A stretch of DNA of 41,601 bases from JBEULC01 sp045504435 (GTDB lineage Bacteria; Pseudomonadota; Alphaproteobacteria; WRAU01; Hepatincolaceae): contig JBEULC010000008.1 in NCBI GenBank assembly GCA_045504435.1, positions 1 through 41,601 of the forward strand, read 5' to 3'. Shown here piece after piece: positions 18,242-26,809 of the stretch; within the stretch, counting starts at the first letter, position 1, and every line of letters begins with the position of its first letter. The notes under the pieces are model-generated. The model saw nothing but the letters and a program-made list of their open reading frames with translations. It made no database searches and was not told where the DNA came from. Made by a program: the position numbers and the translations under genes.

Positions 18242-19261
18242 ATGGATTTTTCCAAATTAAATAAGCCTCTTATTTTAAAAGATATCCTTAATTGTAAAGT
18301 TCCCCAGGATTTTCAAGGGGGAGTATTTGCCATTGGCAATTTTGATGGAGTACATAAAGGACATCAAAAAGCTATTTTTGAGGCGAAAAAATTAGCTTTA
18401 TTATTGCAGAATTTAGAGCAACAAAATCAATCTCAAAACCTAGAAAATAATAAGATTGGTAAAGAATTAGAAAATTATGGGGCGATTACTTTTTCCCCCC
18501 ACCCGGTAGCGTTTTTTAAAAAACCTCAAAGCTTTTTCCTTACCCTTGAGGCGCAAAAAATAGATCTTTTATATTTTTATGGCGCTAAAAAAATTATCCT
18601 TATTAATTTTGCTGAAATATATCATCTATCCGCAGAGGAGTTTTTTAATAAAATCCTAGTGGATAAATTAAAAATTAAAGGTTTAGTCTCAGGAGCTAAT
18701 TTTACTTTTGGTAAGAACAAAGAAGGTAGTAAAAAAAATCTTGAAGAATTAGCCTTAAGTAAAGGGATTAAATATAGTATAGTAGAAGAGGTAAAAGCGG
18801 AGGGAGATACCATATGTTCTTCTTCATTAATTAGAGATAATTTAAGCCAAGGTGAGCTACAAAAGGCTAAAAAATACTTGGGCCATAATTTTATGGTTAA
18901 AGGTGAAGTTGTGCATGGCACTAAATTAGCCAGAACCTTAGGATTTCCTACCGCTAATCTTTTGATTAATGAGTATGTAACTTTAAAATATGGAGTATAT
19001 GGAGTTGCTGTTATAATTGGGAATACCAGATATTTTGGCATAGCCAACTTTGGCTTAAGGCCTACCTTTCATAAAGATAAGATAGAAGTTTTAGAAGTGC
19101 ATATTTTTGATTATTCAGGAGATCTTTATGGATTGCACCTTGAAGTAGAGTTTTTAGAATTTATTAGGTCAGAGGTAAAATTTACTTCTATTGAAAATTT
19201 AAAAAAACAAATCGAAGTAGATATTATTTCAGTAAAAAATATTTTATCAACAATTAAATAA
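18242..19261 (+). CDS. ribF: Bifunctional riboflavin kinase/FAD synthetase
   Basis: Converts riboflavin to FMN and FMN to FAD. N-terminal nucleotidyltransferase domain (about 1-205): GNFDGVHKGHQ near 28, TFSPHP near 83, FTFGKNKEG. C-terminal kinase domain (about 210-339): HGTKLARTLGFPTANL, YGVYGV, NFGLRPTF and a terminal helix. The 339 residues include an extra Asn/Gln/Glu-rich stretch (about 61-80) between the first helix and TFSPHP. The ATG lacks a strong Shine-Dalgarno; the nearest upstream ATG is closed by a stop. Followed by ileS after 27 bases, the ribF-ileS-lspA order known from many proteobacteria. Confidence 0.95.
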   Translation: MDFSKLNKPLILKDILNCKVPQDFQGGVFAIGNFDGVHKGHQKAIFEAKKLALLLQNLEQQNQSQNLENNKIGKELENYGAITFSPHPVAFFKKPQSFFLTLEAQKIDLLYFYGAKKIILINFAEIYHLSAEEFFNKILVDKLKIKGLVSGANFTFGKNKEGSKKNLEELALSKGIKYSIVEEVKAEGDTICSSSLIRDNLSQGELQKAKKYLGHNFMVKGEVVHGTKLARTLGFPTANLLINEYVTLKYGVYGVAVIIGNTRYFGIANFGLRPTFHKDKIEVLEVHIFDYSGDLYGLHLEVEFLEFIRSEVKFTSIENLKKQIEVDIISVKNILSTIK

Positions 19262-19288
19262 AAAGAAGTAAAGCATAATAGGAATAAA

Positions 19289-22210
19289 GTGGATAAAGAT
19301 ACAAAAATCGCTATAGAAGCCTCAATAAAGGCCTCGGTAAGGCTACCTAAAACTAATTTTGAGATGAAAACTAACTTAAGCAAATTAGGGGAAGAGATTT
19401 TAGTTAAATGGCAGGAAAAAAATATCTATCAAAAAATTAGGGCTAAGCAAAAAGGCAAACCTAAATTTATTCTACATGATGGTCCTCCTTATGCTAATGG
19501 TAATCTTCATGTGGGACACGCACTTAATAAAATTTTAAAAGATATTGTGGTAAGAGGGTATACATTGCTTGGCTATGATAGCCCATTGGTACTGGGGTGG
19601 GATTGTCATGGCTTACCCATTGAATGGAAAATTGAAGAGCAATATAGGAAAAAAGGACTTAAGAAAGAAGCAATAGATATTTTAGAATTTAGAAGTCAAT
19701 GCCGTGAATTTGCGCAAAATTGGATGGAAATCCAAAAAGCTGAATCTAAAACTTTAGGCTTACTGGCGGATTTTGAAAATCCTTATTTTACCATGAATTA
19801 TAAGGCCGAAAGCTTAATAGTAAAATCTATTTTTGATCTTTTACAAAAAGGAGTTTTATATCAGGGCAAAAGGCCAATTTTATGGTCTTGTGTGGAAAAA
19901 ACGGCCTTGGCTGAAGCGGAAGTAGAATATAAGGATAAAAAATCCGATACAGTATTTGTGACCTTCCAAGTGCATGCTACTCCAGCAGGTTTTACGCAAT
20001 GGCAAGACAGTTATGCCGTAATTTGGACTACAACCCCTTGGACCTTGCCTGCTAACCAAGCTATCGCCTATGGTAGCCAGATCTCCTATGGGCTATATGA
20101 GATATTGGAAATAGGGGAAGAAAGCTTAGTTAAAGTAGAAACCAAGCTAATTTTAGCAGAAAGCTTAGCAGAGAAAATTTTTGCTGAAATTAAAGTTTTG
20201 CAAACAAAAAAAATAGATAGCCGTTTGGGATTACTAGACTTTAATTTTAAACATTGTTTTTATGGGCTCCAAGCTAATGTAGGCTTTAAAGATAACGCGG
20301 AACTTAATTATGAATTGCAAGGTATATCAACCCCTATAAATTTAGAAGATTATAATATTATAGTGCCTGCTCTTGAAGCAGATTTTGTAGATATTAATAC
20401 AGGTACAGGGCTTGTGCATATGGCTCCTGCCCATGGGGAAGAGGATTTTTACTTATGTAAGAAAAATAATATAATCCCTAAACAAATAGTGCAAGAAGAT
20501 GGTTATTATCTAGGTAATCTACCGCTTTTTGGTTCTAAGCATATTTTTCAAGTTGCTGATAGTATTATTGAAAAATTAAAAGAAAATGGTAGTTTAGTAG
20601 GTTGGAATAAAATAACCCATAGTTATCCTCATTCTTGGCGTTCTAAGGCTCCTTTAATTTATATGTTAACTAGCCAGTGGTTTATTTCTTTAAACAAGCT
20701 AGATACCCAAAAAAAGGCAACAGAGGTTTTAAATAAGGTGGATTTTATCCCCAAAACTGGACAAAATAGATTACAATCAACTGTGCAACAGCGGCCTGAT
20801 TGGTGCATATCTCGTCAGCGCTCCTGGGGAGTGCCTTTGGGAATTTTTATTAATAAGCTCACTAAAGAACCTTTAATTGATGTGGAAGTGTTTAATAATA
20901 TTATTAATGCTTTTGCCGAACAAGGGGCAGACTCCTGGTTTAATAAAGATGCCAGAGATTTTTTAACTACAAAATATAATAAAGAAGATTTTGAGTATAC
21001 AAACGATGTGGCAGATGTATGGTTAGATTCAGGTTTAACTTATAAATTTGTGTTACAAGAACGTGCAGAGTTGGCCTTTCCAGCGGATCTTTATCTTGAA
21101 GGCTCTGATCAGCACCGTGGGTGGTTTCAATCCTCTTTAATTATGTCTATATTAGATAGCGGGGGTGCACCTTACAAAAAGATTCTTACCCACGGATTTG
21201 TATTAGATGAAAAAGGCTTAAAGATGTCAAAATCTTTAGGAAATGTTATTACTCCCCAAGAAATTATTAAAAATTATGGGGCCGATATATTAAGGATATG
21301 GGTAGCTACTTGTAATTATAGTGAAGATATCCATATAGGCAAAAATATTTTAAATCAACAGGCGGAAATCTACCGTAAAATTAGAAACACTTTAAGATAT
21401 ATGCTGGCTAATCTTACATCTGCCTCTCAAAATTTAGATTATAAAACCGTTGTTTATAAAGAAATAGAAGATATTGATAAATGGGTATTGCATAATATTT
21501 ATATAATGGATGAGCTATTTACCAACACTTTTACTGAAAATTTTAATTTCCATATTTTTTTCAATAAATTATTTAATTTTATGCAAGTAGAATTATCAGC
21601 TTTTTATTTTGATATTAAAAAAGATATTTTATATTGTGATTCTGAGAAATCAGTAAAATTTAAATCTACCTTGCATATTTTAGATATTTTATGTGATTTT
21701 ATTATGAAATGGCTGGCTCCTTTTATACCTTATACCATTGAGGAGGCTTTTGCTAAAAGATATAATAAAGATTTGGGGGAGTTTTTTCTTAGTGATTTAA
21801 TAGAAGTGAAAAAAGAATGGCAAAATGATATGGTTTTTCAACAGTGGGAAAAAATCAAAAAAGTTAGAAAAGTTGTAACTGGTTGCATGGAGCAGGCTAG
21901 GGCTAAAAAAGATATAGGCTCATCTCTTGAAGCTAACCCTACTGTCTATGTGCAAGATGACTATTTTAATGCATTAAAGGGAATAGATTTTGCAGAAATT
22001 TGTATTACTTCAGGGATTAATATTGTTAAATCTACCCTAGAAGAAGACTATAAAAATAAAACAGATATCTTTTCTCTTAATGATACTCCTGAGGTGTGGG
22101 TAGAATTTAGTAAATTCCAAGGACATAAATGTATTAGATGTTGGAAATTATATAAGGACTTAGAAAAAGATTTATGTAATCGTTGCGCTAAGGTATTTCC
22201 TATAGCTTAA
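19289..22210 (+). CDS. ileS: Isoleucyl-tRNA synthetase
   Basis: Class I aminoacyl-tRNA synthetase, 973 residues. HVGH at 74-77 (HIGH motif) and KMSKS at about 645-649 form the catalytic site; the CP1 editing domain lies between (TTTPWTLPANQA, GTGLVHMAPAHGEEDF); the C-terminus has the zinc knuckle CIRC...CNRC that marks the bacterial type. The start is GTG with AGGAA seven bases before it; the predicted N-terminus is about 20 residues longer than usual before KTNFEM, so a later start cannot be excluded, but no good alternative start codon with a binding site is seen. Complete, no defect. Confidence 0.97.
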   Translation: MDKDTKIAIEASIKASVRLPKTNFEMKTNLSKLGEEILVKWQEKNIYQKIRAKQKGKPKFILHDGPPYANGNLHVGHALNKILKDIVVRGYTLLGYDSPLVLGWDCHGLPIEWKIEEQYRKKGLKKEAIDILEFRSQCREFAQNWMEIQKAESKTLGLLADFENPYFTMNYKAESLIVKSIFDLLQKGVLYQGKRPILWSCVEKTALAEAEVEYKDKKSDTVFVTFQVHATPAGFTQWQDSYAVIWTTTPWTLPANQAIAYGSQISYGLYEILEIGEESLVKVETKLILAESLAEKIFAEIKVLQTKKIDSRLGLLDFNFKHCFYGLQANVGFKDNAELNYELQGISTPINLEDYNIIVPALEADFVDINTGTGLVHMAPAHGEEDFYLCKKNNIIPKQIVQEDGYYLGNLPLFGSKHIFQVADSIIEKLKENGSLVGWNKITHSYPHSWRSKAPLIYMLTSQWFISLNKLDTQKKATEVLNKVDFIPKTGQNRLQSTVQQRPDWCISRQRSWGVPLGIFINKLTKEPLIDVEVFNNIINAFAEQGADSWFNKDARDFLTTKYNKEDFEYTNDVADVWLDSGLTYKFVLQERAELAFPADLYLEGSDQHRGWFQSSLIMSILDSGGAPYKKILTHGFVLDEKGLKMSKSLGNVITPQEIIKNYGADILRIWVATCNYSEDIHIGKNILNQQAEIYRKIRNTLRYMLANLTSASQNLDYKTVVYKEIEDIDKWVLHNIYIMDELFTNTFTENFNFHIFFNKLFNFMQVELSAFYFDIKKDILYCDSEKSVKFKSTLHILDILCDFIMKWLAPFIPYTIEEAFAKRYNKDLGEFFLSDLIEVKKEWQNDMVFQQWEKIKKVRKVVTGCMEQARAKKDIGSSLEANPTVYVQDDYFNALKGIDFAEICITSGINIVKSTLEEDYKNKTDIFSLNDTPEVWVEFSKFQGHKCIRCWKLYKDLEKDLCNRCAKVFPIA

Positions 22211-22246
22211 CTGTTCAAAGTTAATATAAATAAAAAAGGTGTAACA

Positions 22247-22780
22247 ATGGAAATAAAGGAAATAAAGATGAAAATCCTTACTTTTATTAATAAAAGAGAT
22301 AGTTTTTTATTATTATTTTTAACAATTTTTGCTTTAGGGCTTGATCAAGCCTCAAAGCTATTAGTAATTAAAAGATTTATTTATAATCCTGAGCCCATTG
22401 AGCTCTTACCTTTTTTTAAAATAGTGTTGTTACTTAACCAAGGGGTGAGTTTTAGTTTTTTAAAAGAGATAGATTATAGAGTTTTACTTATAATTTCTTT
22501 TTTGGCTCTCTTAATCGCTATTTTAATGATTGCTAGTTTATTTAGGAATAGTCCTTTTAAAATGGTTTTAGCATTATCGTTATTAATTGGAAGTTCGCTT
22601 GGGAATATAATTGATAGATTTAGGTACAAAGGGGTTGTGGATTTCCTTCTAGTGCATTATAATGATTTTATGTTTCCTATATTTAATCTAGCAGATATTA
22701 TGCTAACATTATGCGCTATGATTTTGATTTATGAAATAATATTTAACAAAAAAAATGTCCAAAAAAGTAAATTAAAGTAA
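22247..22780 (+). CDS. lspA: Lipoprotein signal peptidase (signal peptidase II)
   Basis: Inner-membrane aspartic protease that removes the signal peptide from diacylated prolipoproteins. 177 residues with four transmembrane segments. Motifs: LDQASK near 32-37, NQGVSFSF (usually NxGAaFG-like) at 64-71, GNIIDRFRYKGVVDF with catalytic Asp132, and NLAD with catalytic Asp150. AAGGTG precedes the first ATG; a second ATG seven codons in also has AAGGA, so the exact start is open. Two lipoproteins with clear lipoboxes are encoded in this window, one right after it. Confidence 0.95.
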   Translation: MEIKEIKMKILTFINKRDSFLLLFLTIFALGLDQASKLLVIKRFIYNPEPIELLPFFKIVLLLNQGVSFSFLKEIDYRVLLIISFLALLIAILMIASLFRNSPFKMVLALSLLIGSSLGNIIDRFRYKGVVDFLLVHYNDFMFPIFNLADIMLTLCAMILIYEIIFNKKNVQKSKLK

Positions 22781-22824
22781 ATTAAATTATTTAATTAATC
22801 AATAAAAGATAGATAAGGGATAAT

Positions 22825-23316
22825 ATGCAAAACAATGAGCATCATAACAAGCCATTTTTTTTAAAAGTTTCTTTATTATTAGGCTTGATTTTATTAGCAG
22901 GTTGTTCAAGTTCTCAATCATTTAATGTTAATAAAAAAACTTTAGATCCTTTCACCATTTATACTTATCCTCCTTTGGCTTTGCCACCAATTTATTATCT
23001 GTCTTCTAAAGACCTGGCCGATGAAAGAAGATTTTTAAGATTAAATCAAGAAAAAGTTCAAAATCTTTTAGGATATAAGGTACCTGCTAAAAGCAAAGCT
23101 TCAGCTAATCTTAATGTTTTAAGTGAAGCTGATAAAAGATTTTTACAATTAGCCAATGCTGACAAAGATCTATCTTTCATTAAAGATAAGGTTGATGAAG
23201 AAACATTAGGAATTATTAAAAAAGAACAAAGCTTTATTAATAAAATTTTTGCAGGATATAAAGGAGAGGCCTTAGATGCCAAGCTTACAGAATATGTTAA
23301 ATATAATAAGAAATAA
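22825..23316 (+). CDS. DUF3035 (BamF-like) lipoprotein
   Basis: 163 residues with a lipoprotein signal peptide and lipobox LAGC (Cys27). After the cysteine comes a proline-rich linker LDPFTIYTYPPLALPP, matching the DPFxVxxxxPLxxPP pattern of the alphaproteobacterial DUF3035 family, some members of which are described as the BamF accessory of the outer-membrane barrel assembly machine. The rest is helical and charged. Position after lspA and before the paired M16 peptidases is the usual alphaproteobacterial order. Its last 41 bases overlap the next gene, indicating translational coupling. Confidence 0.72.
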   Translation: MQNNEHHNKPFFLKVSLLLGLILLAGCSSSQSFNVNKKTLDPFTIYTYPPLALPPIYYLSSKDLADERRFLRLNQEKVQNLLGYKVPAKSKASANLNVLSEADKRFLQLANADKDLSFIKDKVDEETLGIIKKEQSFINKIFAGYKGEALDAKLTEYVKYNKK

Positions 23317-24634
23317 GCTTTTTGCTTTTTTATTTTTACTTTTTAGCAGCAATATCATTTTTTTGAACTCTGCTCAAGCTGTTGCCTATCAAGCCCTTAG
23401 ATTTTCTAACTCCCTTGAAGTATATCTAATTAAAACTAAAAGTCCTATTGCCACTCATATAATTACCTATGGGGTAGGGGGAGTTGAAGAAACCTCCTCC
23501 CAAGAAGGGATAGCCCATTTATTAGAACACATGACTTTTTTAGGTAGTAATCGTTATTCTAAAGATAAATTAATGCGTACTATTAAATCTATAGGAGCTG
23601 ACTATAATGCTTATGTAAGCTCAGATATTACCCTTTATTATTTTAATTTCCCTGTGGAACACTTAGAGGAAATTATGAGAATAGAGGCAGATCGTATGCA
23701 ATGGCTTACTTTAAATCCTGATGATTTTAAAAATGAAAAAAAAGTAGTAAATGAAGAAAGAAATAGAAGTAATAATTCCTATGCCAGAGAGCTTTATGCT
23801 ACTTTAAATCAACATCGCTATTCAACTACTAATTATGGAAGAAACACTTTAGGATGGGTAGAAAATTTTAATGAGATCACTCTGCAAAATTTACAGGATT
23901 TTTATAAAAAGTGGTATAGACCCGATAATGCCAAGATTTTTATTATAGGGAATATAGAGTTTAAAGAATTTGAGAGATTAGCTAAAAAACATTATAAAAA
24001 ATTAAAAAACATGAAAGTAGATAGGATACGTCCAACTTACTTAGAGCAAACTTACAAAGCAAATGTAGTGCTAGATTATCAAGATCCTAGAGTAAAGCTG
24101 CAACAGATAATTATATCTTATTTAGTACCTTCTTTAATCTCAGACAATTCAGAAAAGAAAAAAAACGCCTATAGTTTGGTGATTTTAAATCATCTTTTAA
24201 ATACAGAAAGTGGAGCTTTGCATAAAAGCTTAGTATTAGATAAAAAAATTGCTACATATATTTCTATTAATTACGAAGATGATAAAAAAGGAGATACTTC
24301 TTTTAGTTTTAGTTTAATTCCTGCCAATAATATTAATCTTGATAGCCTTTTAACAGAGGCAAAAATTGAGATTAGTAAGATTTTAACCCAGGGCTTTACT
24401 AAAGAGGAGCTTGCTAAGGCTATTAAGCAAATTAAAGATGATTTAGAATATCTGCAAGAGCAAGAAGAAAATTATATTAATAAAGTAGCCGTTTATGTTA
24501 ATGCAGGGATGACTTTTGAAGATTTTATGAAATACGATGAGTATATAAGTGAAGTTACTTTAGATAACTTAAACCTTATGGCTAAGACATTGGTAAACCA
24601 AAAAACTGTCACAGTGAAAGTTTTAAAGGAGTAA
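23276..24634 (+). CDS. M16 family zinc metallopeptidase, active subunit
   Basis: 452 residues with an N-terminal signal peptide (basic residues, hydrophobic core about 15-30, likely cleavage after NSAQA). The inverted zinc motif HLLEH is at 81-85 and the third ligand Glu161 follows at the expected 76-residue distance in NEERNR, so this is the catalytic partner. M16B peptidases act as a clamp made of an active and an inactive subunit; the next gene supplies the latter. ATG 23276 is preceded by AAGGAG at nine bases, inside the end of the DUF3035 gene. Probably periplasmic, clearing small peptides; the substrate is not known. Confidence 0.92.
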   Translation: MPSLQNMLNIIRNKLFAFLFLLFSSNIIFLNSAQAVAYQALRFSNSLEVYLIKTKSPIATHIITYGVGGVEETSSQEGIAHLLEHMTFLGSNRYSKDKLMRTIKSIGADYNAYVSSDITLYYFNFPVEHLEEIMRIEADRMQWLTLNPDDFKNEKKVVNEERNRSNNSYARELYATLNQHRYSTTNYGRNTLGWVENFNEITLQNLQDFYKKWYRPDNAKIFIIGNIEFKEFERLAKKHYKKLKNMKVDRIRPTYLEQTYKANVVLDYQDPRVKLQQIIISYLVPSLISDNSEKKKNAYSLVILNHLLNTESGALHKSLVLDKKIATYISINYEDDKKGDTSFSFSLIPANNINLDSLLTEAKIEISKILTQGFTKEELAKAIKQIKDDLEYLQEQEENYINKVAVYVNAGMTFEDFMKYDEYISEVTLDNLNLMAKTLVNQKTVTVKVLKE

Positions 24635-24638
24635 TAAA

Positions 24639-26102
24639 ATTATTTACAAAATTCCCCAACGTAAGTTAAAAGCTGCGCCAAATAAAAATTCATTTGGGAA
24701 TAAGATTATTGCTTATTTATGTATTGGTTTAGCTGCGACATTACTTATTGTAACGATTTTAGTGAGGGTTAACTATAAGGTAGAACGCGCGCCCCAGAGT
24801 TTAGAACTATTAGAGAAAGTTGTAGTTTTTAATACGCCTGCTATTAAAAAAGGTTTGTTTTATAGTAACGATAGTAATGAGGTTATTTCTATAAATATTA
24901 TCTTTAAAGGGGGAGCGGCTTTAGATTTACCTAATTATGATGGTTTAAGTAATTTTCTTGCAAATGCTATGTTAGAAGGAGCAGGGGGCCTTACCCCTTA
25001 TCAATTTAAACAGTTAATAGAAGCTTCTTCTCTTAAAATCTCATCCGACGCCTCCAGGGATAATATTGCTATTTATTTAAGTACTTTGCAGCGTTATAAA
25101 AAAGAAGCTTTTGCCCTTTTAAACTTGGTGATCAATCAACCTAATTTAGGAAACCAAGAGATTAAGCTTACTCAAAATAAAATCCTAGCTTCACTTGATT
25201 TTTTAAGTACTAATGCTAATTATTTATTATCTACAAAATTGCGAGAGGAATTATATCCTAACCACCCTTATTACCGTAGCATAATTGGTGAAAAAAATAC
25301 GATACAAAGTATTAATAGTAAGGTACTAAAAAACTTTAAAGATAAAGTTTTAACCAAAGAAAATCTTTACCTATCCGTTAGTGGTAACATTACCTTAGAG
25401 GAAGTAAAACAAGAAATGGAGTTGATTTTTTCTAATCTTCCTGCAGGGGATCCAGAAGATTTTAAATTACAAGAAGTTGAGCCTAAAATAACCAATAAAG
25501 TAGTTGAGGTGCCTTTTCCAGCTGCCCAATCAGAAATTTTGTTAATATTTAATGCTCCTAAAAGCCCTGATAACTATATTTATGCTCAGATATTTAATAC
25601 CTATCTAGGGGGATTACCAGAAAGCGTATTATTTTCTGAGCTTAGAAACAAAAGCGGTCTTGTTTATAGTATAGCAAGTATATTAAGCAAAGATGAAATT
25701 ACAAGTTTCTGGAGAGTTTCTTTAGGAACAGCCTTAAATAGTAGTGATGAAGCTATTACTAAAACCAAAAACCTTTTAGTAGAAAAAAAACTAAACTATT
25801 CTTTTGATGATATTAAAATAGCAAAGAATTGGATGCTAAATAATCAGCTAAAAGCCTTTGCTACTAATACAAGTATAGCAAGTTACCTTAATCATATTCA
25901 ATTTAGAGAAGATTCTCTAAATAATTACTTATTAAAAATTAAAACTATACAAAATATTAATAATGATCAAATCAGGAATATGTTAGCAAAAATTGATTTA
26001 GATAATATATTAGTGATTAAATTAGTAAGCTTACAAGATCAGCAAATAAATCAAAAACCACTTCAATCATTACCAACTGATCTGCCAAATAAAATTAATT
26101 AA
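24639..26102 (+). CDS. M16 family peptidase-like protein, inactive subunit, probable ATT start
   Basis: Partner of the preceding M16 peptidase. The zinc motif is lost (NFLANAM where the active one has HLLEH), while the C-terminal domain keeps the RNKSGLVYS Arg/Tyr segment typical of the non-catalytic subunit. A conventional start would be GTG 24762, but this falls inside the hydrophobic N-terminal segment and has no ribosome-binding site. In frame upstream, from 24627 on, there is no ATG, GTG or TTG, yet the sequence encodes a basic stretch (PQRKLK) and a 20-residue membrane anchor (KIIAYLCIGLAATLLIVTIL). AAAGGAG at 24625-24631 is seven bases from ATT 24639 (ten from ATT 24642), so initiation at ATT is the best explanation and gives 487 residues. 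Confidence 0.8.
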   Translation: MIYKIPQRKLKAAPNKNSFGNKIIAYLCIGLAATLLIVTILVRVNYKVERAPQSLELLEKVVVFNTPAIKKGLFYSNDSNEVISINIIFKGGAALDLPNYDGLSNFLANAMLEGAGGLTPYQFKQLIEASSLKISSDASRDNIAIYLSTLQRYKKEAFALLNLVINQPNLGNQEIKLTQNKILASLDFLSTNANYLLSTKLREELYPNHPYYRSIIGEKNTIQSINSKVLKNFKDKVLTKENLYLSVSGNITLEEVKQEMELIFSNLPAGDPEDFKLQEVEPKITNKVVEVPFPAAQSEILLIFNAPKSPDNYIYAQIFNTYLGGLPESVLFSELRNKSGLVYSIASILSKDEITSFWRVSLGTALNSSDEAITKTKNLLVEKKLNYSFDDIKIAKNWMLNNQLKAFATNTSIASYLNHIQFREDSLNNYLLKIKTIQNINNDQIRNMLAKIDLDNILVIKLVSLQDQQINQKPLQSLPTDLPNKIN

Positions 26103-26121
26103 CCTTTGAGTGTAGGCTGGG

Positions 26122-26165
26122 AGCTTAACCATTGGAGTTAGCTTTTTTCAAAAGCTAGATTTTTT
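26122..26165 (+). terminator. Overlapping terminator hairpins after the M16 pair
   Basis: Two mutually exclusive stems share bases: AGCTTAAC (26122-26129) with GTTAGCT (26137-26143) followed by T6, and TAGCTTTT (26139-26146) with AAAAGCTA (26150-26157) followed by T6. Either would terminate. The remainder of 26103-26416 has no gene. Confidence 0.65.
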
Positions 26166-26416
26166 AACCAAATATGATTTATTTACGCTCTTTCATCTTT
26201 TAATTATCCTTTTCATTAGATTTTTACTTTTCTGCAACGGTCTACTCTTAAGGCAATTTTTCTAGGCTTAAGGGAAATATTTCTAGACGTTATCATTAAT
26301 TTATGCTATGATATTAAATGGAATAATATCGTCCAAGCTGCCGTCGCCAAAAATTCTATGATTACTTTATGCTATAAAAAAGCTTATAGGAAAATAATAT
26401 TATTAAAGAGGCTGGC

Positions 26417-26809
26417 ATGGAAATTAAAGCAAGAGTTCTCTTACTAAAAGATAGTAACCAAATTACTACTGAAGCTTTTAATTTGGTGAATCAAACAATT
26501 GACTTTCTAAAAAATAAGCCAAATTTTTTCTTTGATCCCGGGGCTGAGCAAGGATGTAATCCAAGGGATATTTATGTCTCATTCTTTATGCACTATGCAA
26601 AATTTTTGCATAGGGTTTTAGATAATAACCAAGAAGAATATAGTGTTAGTGGAATATTAAAAGATTTTTCTTTTAATATTCTTACTCAAGCTACAGATAT
26701 GTTAAATGCTATAAATTCCCAAATCTTACCTACTATCCATATAAGCCAAGCAGAAGCCGATTACCTATTGCTTTATCTAGCTTTAATTATACAAGCAAGA
26801 AAGTTATAA
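26417..26809 (+). CDS. Small PRD-like (PTS regulation domain) protein
   Basis: 130 residues, all helical, no membrane segment. The pattern resembles stand-alone PRD proteins: an N-terminal IKARVLLLKDSNQITTEAF, a central FFMHYAKFLHRV with one histidine at the usual place, and a C-terminal ISQAEADYLLLYLALII where the second conserved His is Tyr. PRDs are normally phosphorylated by PTS proteins to control antiterminators or activators; no DNA- or RNA-binding domain and no PTS gene is visible here. AAGAGG lies six bases before the ATG. It borders a decayed region, so it may be a survivor of a lost cluster. The family call is tentative. Confidence 0.5.
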   Translation: MEIKARVLLLKDSNQITTEAFNLVNQTIDFLKNKPNFFFDPGAEQGCNPRDIYVSFFMHYAKFLHRVLDNNQEEYSVSGILKDFSFNILTQATDMLNAINSQILPTIHISQAEADYLLLYLALIIQARKL

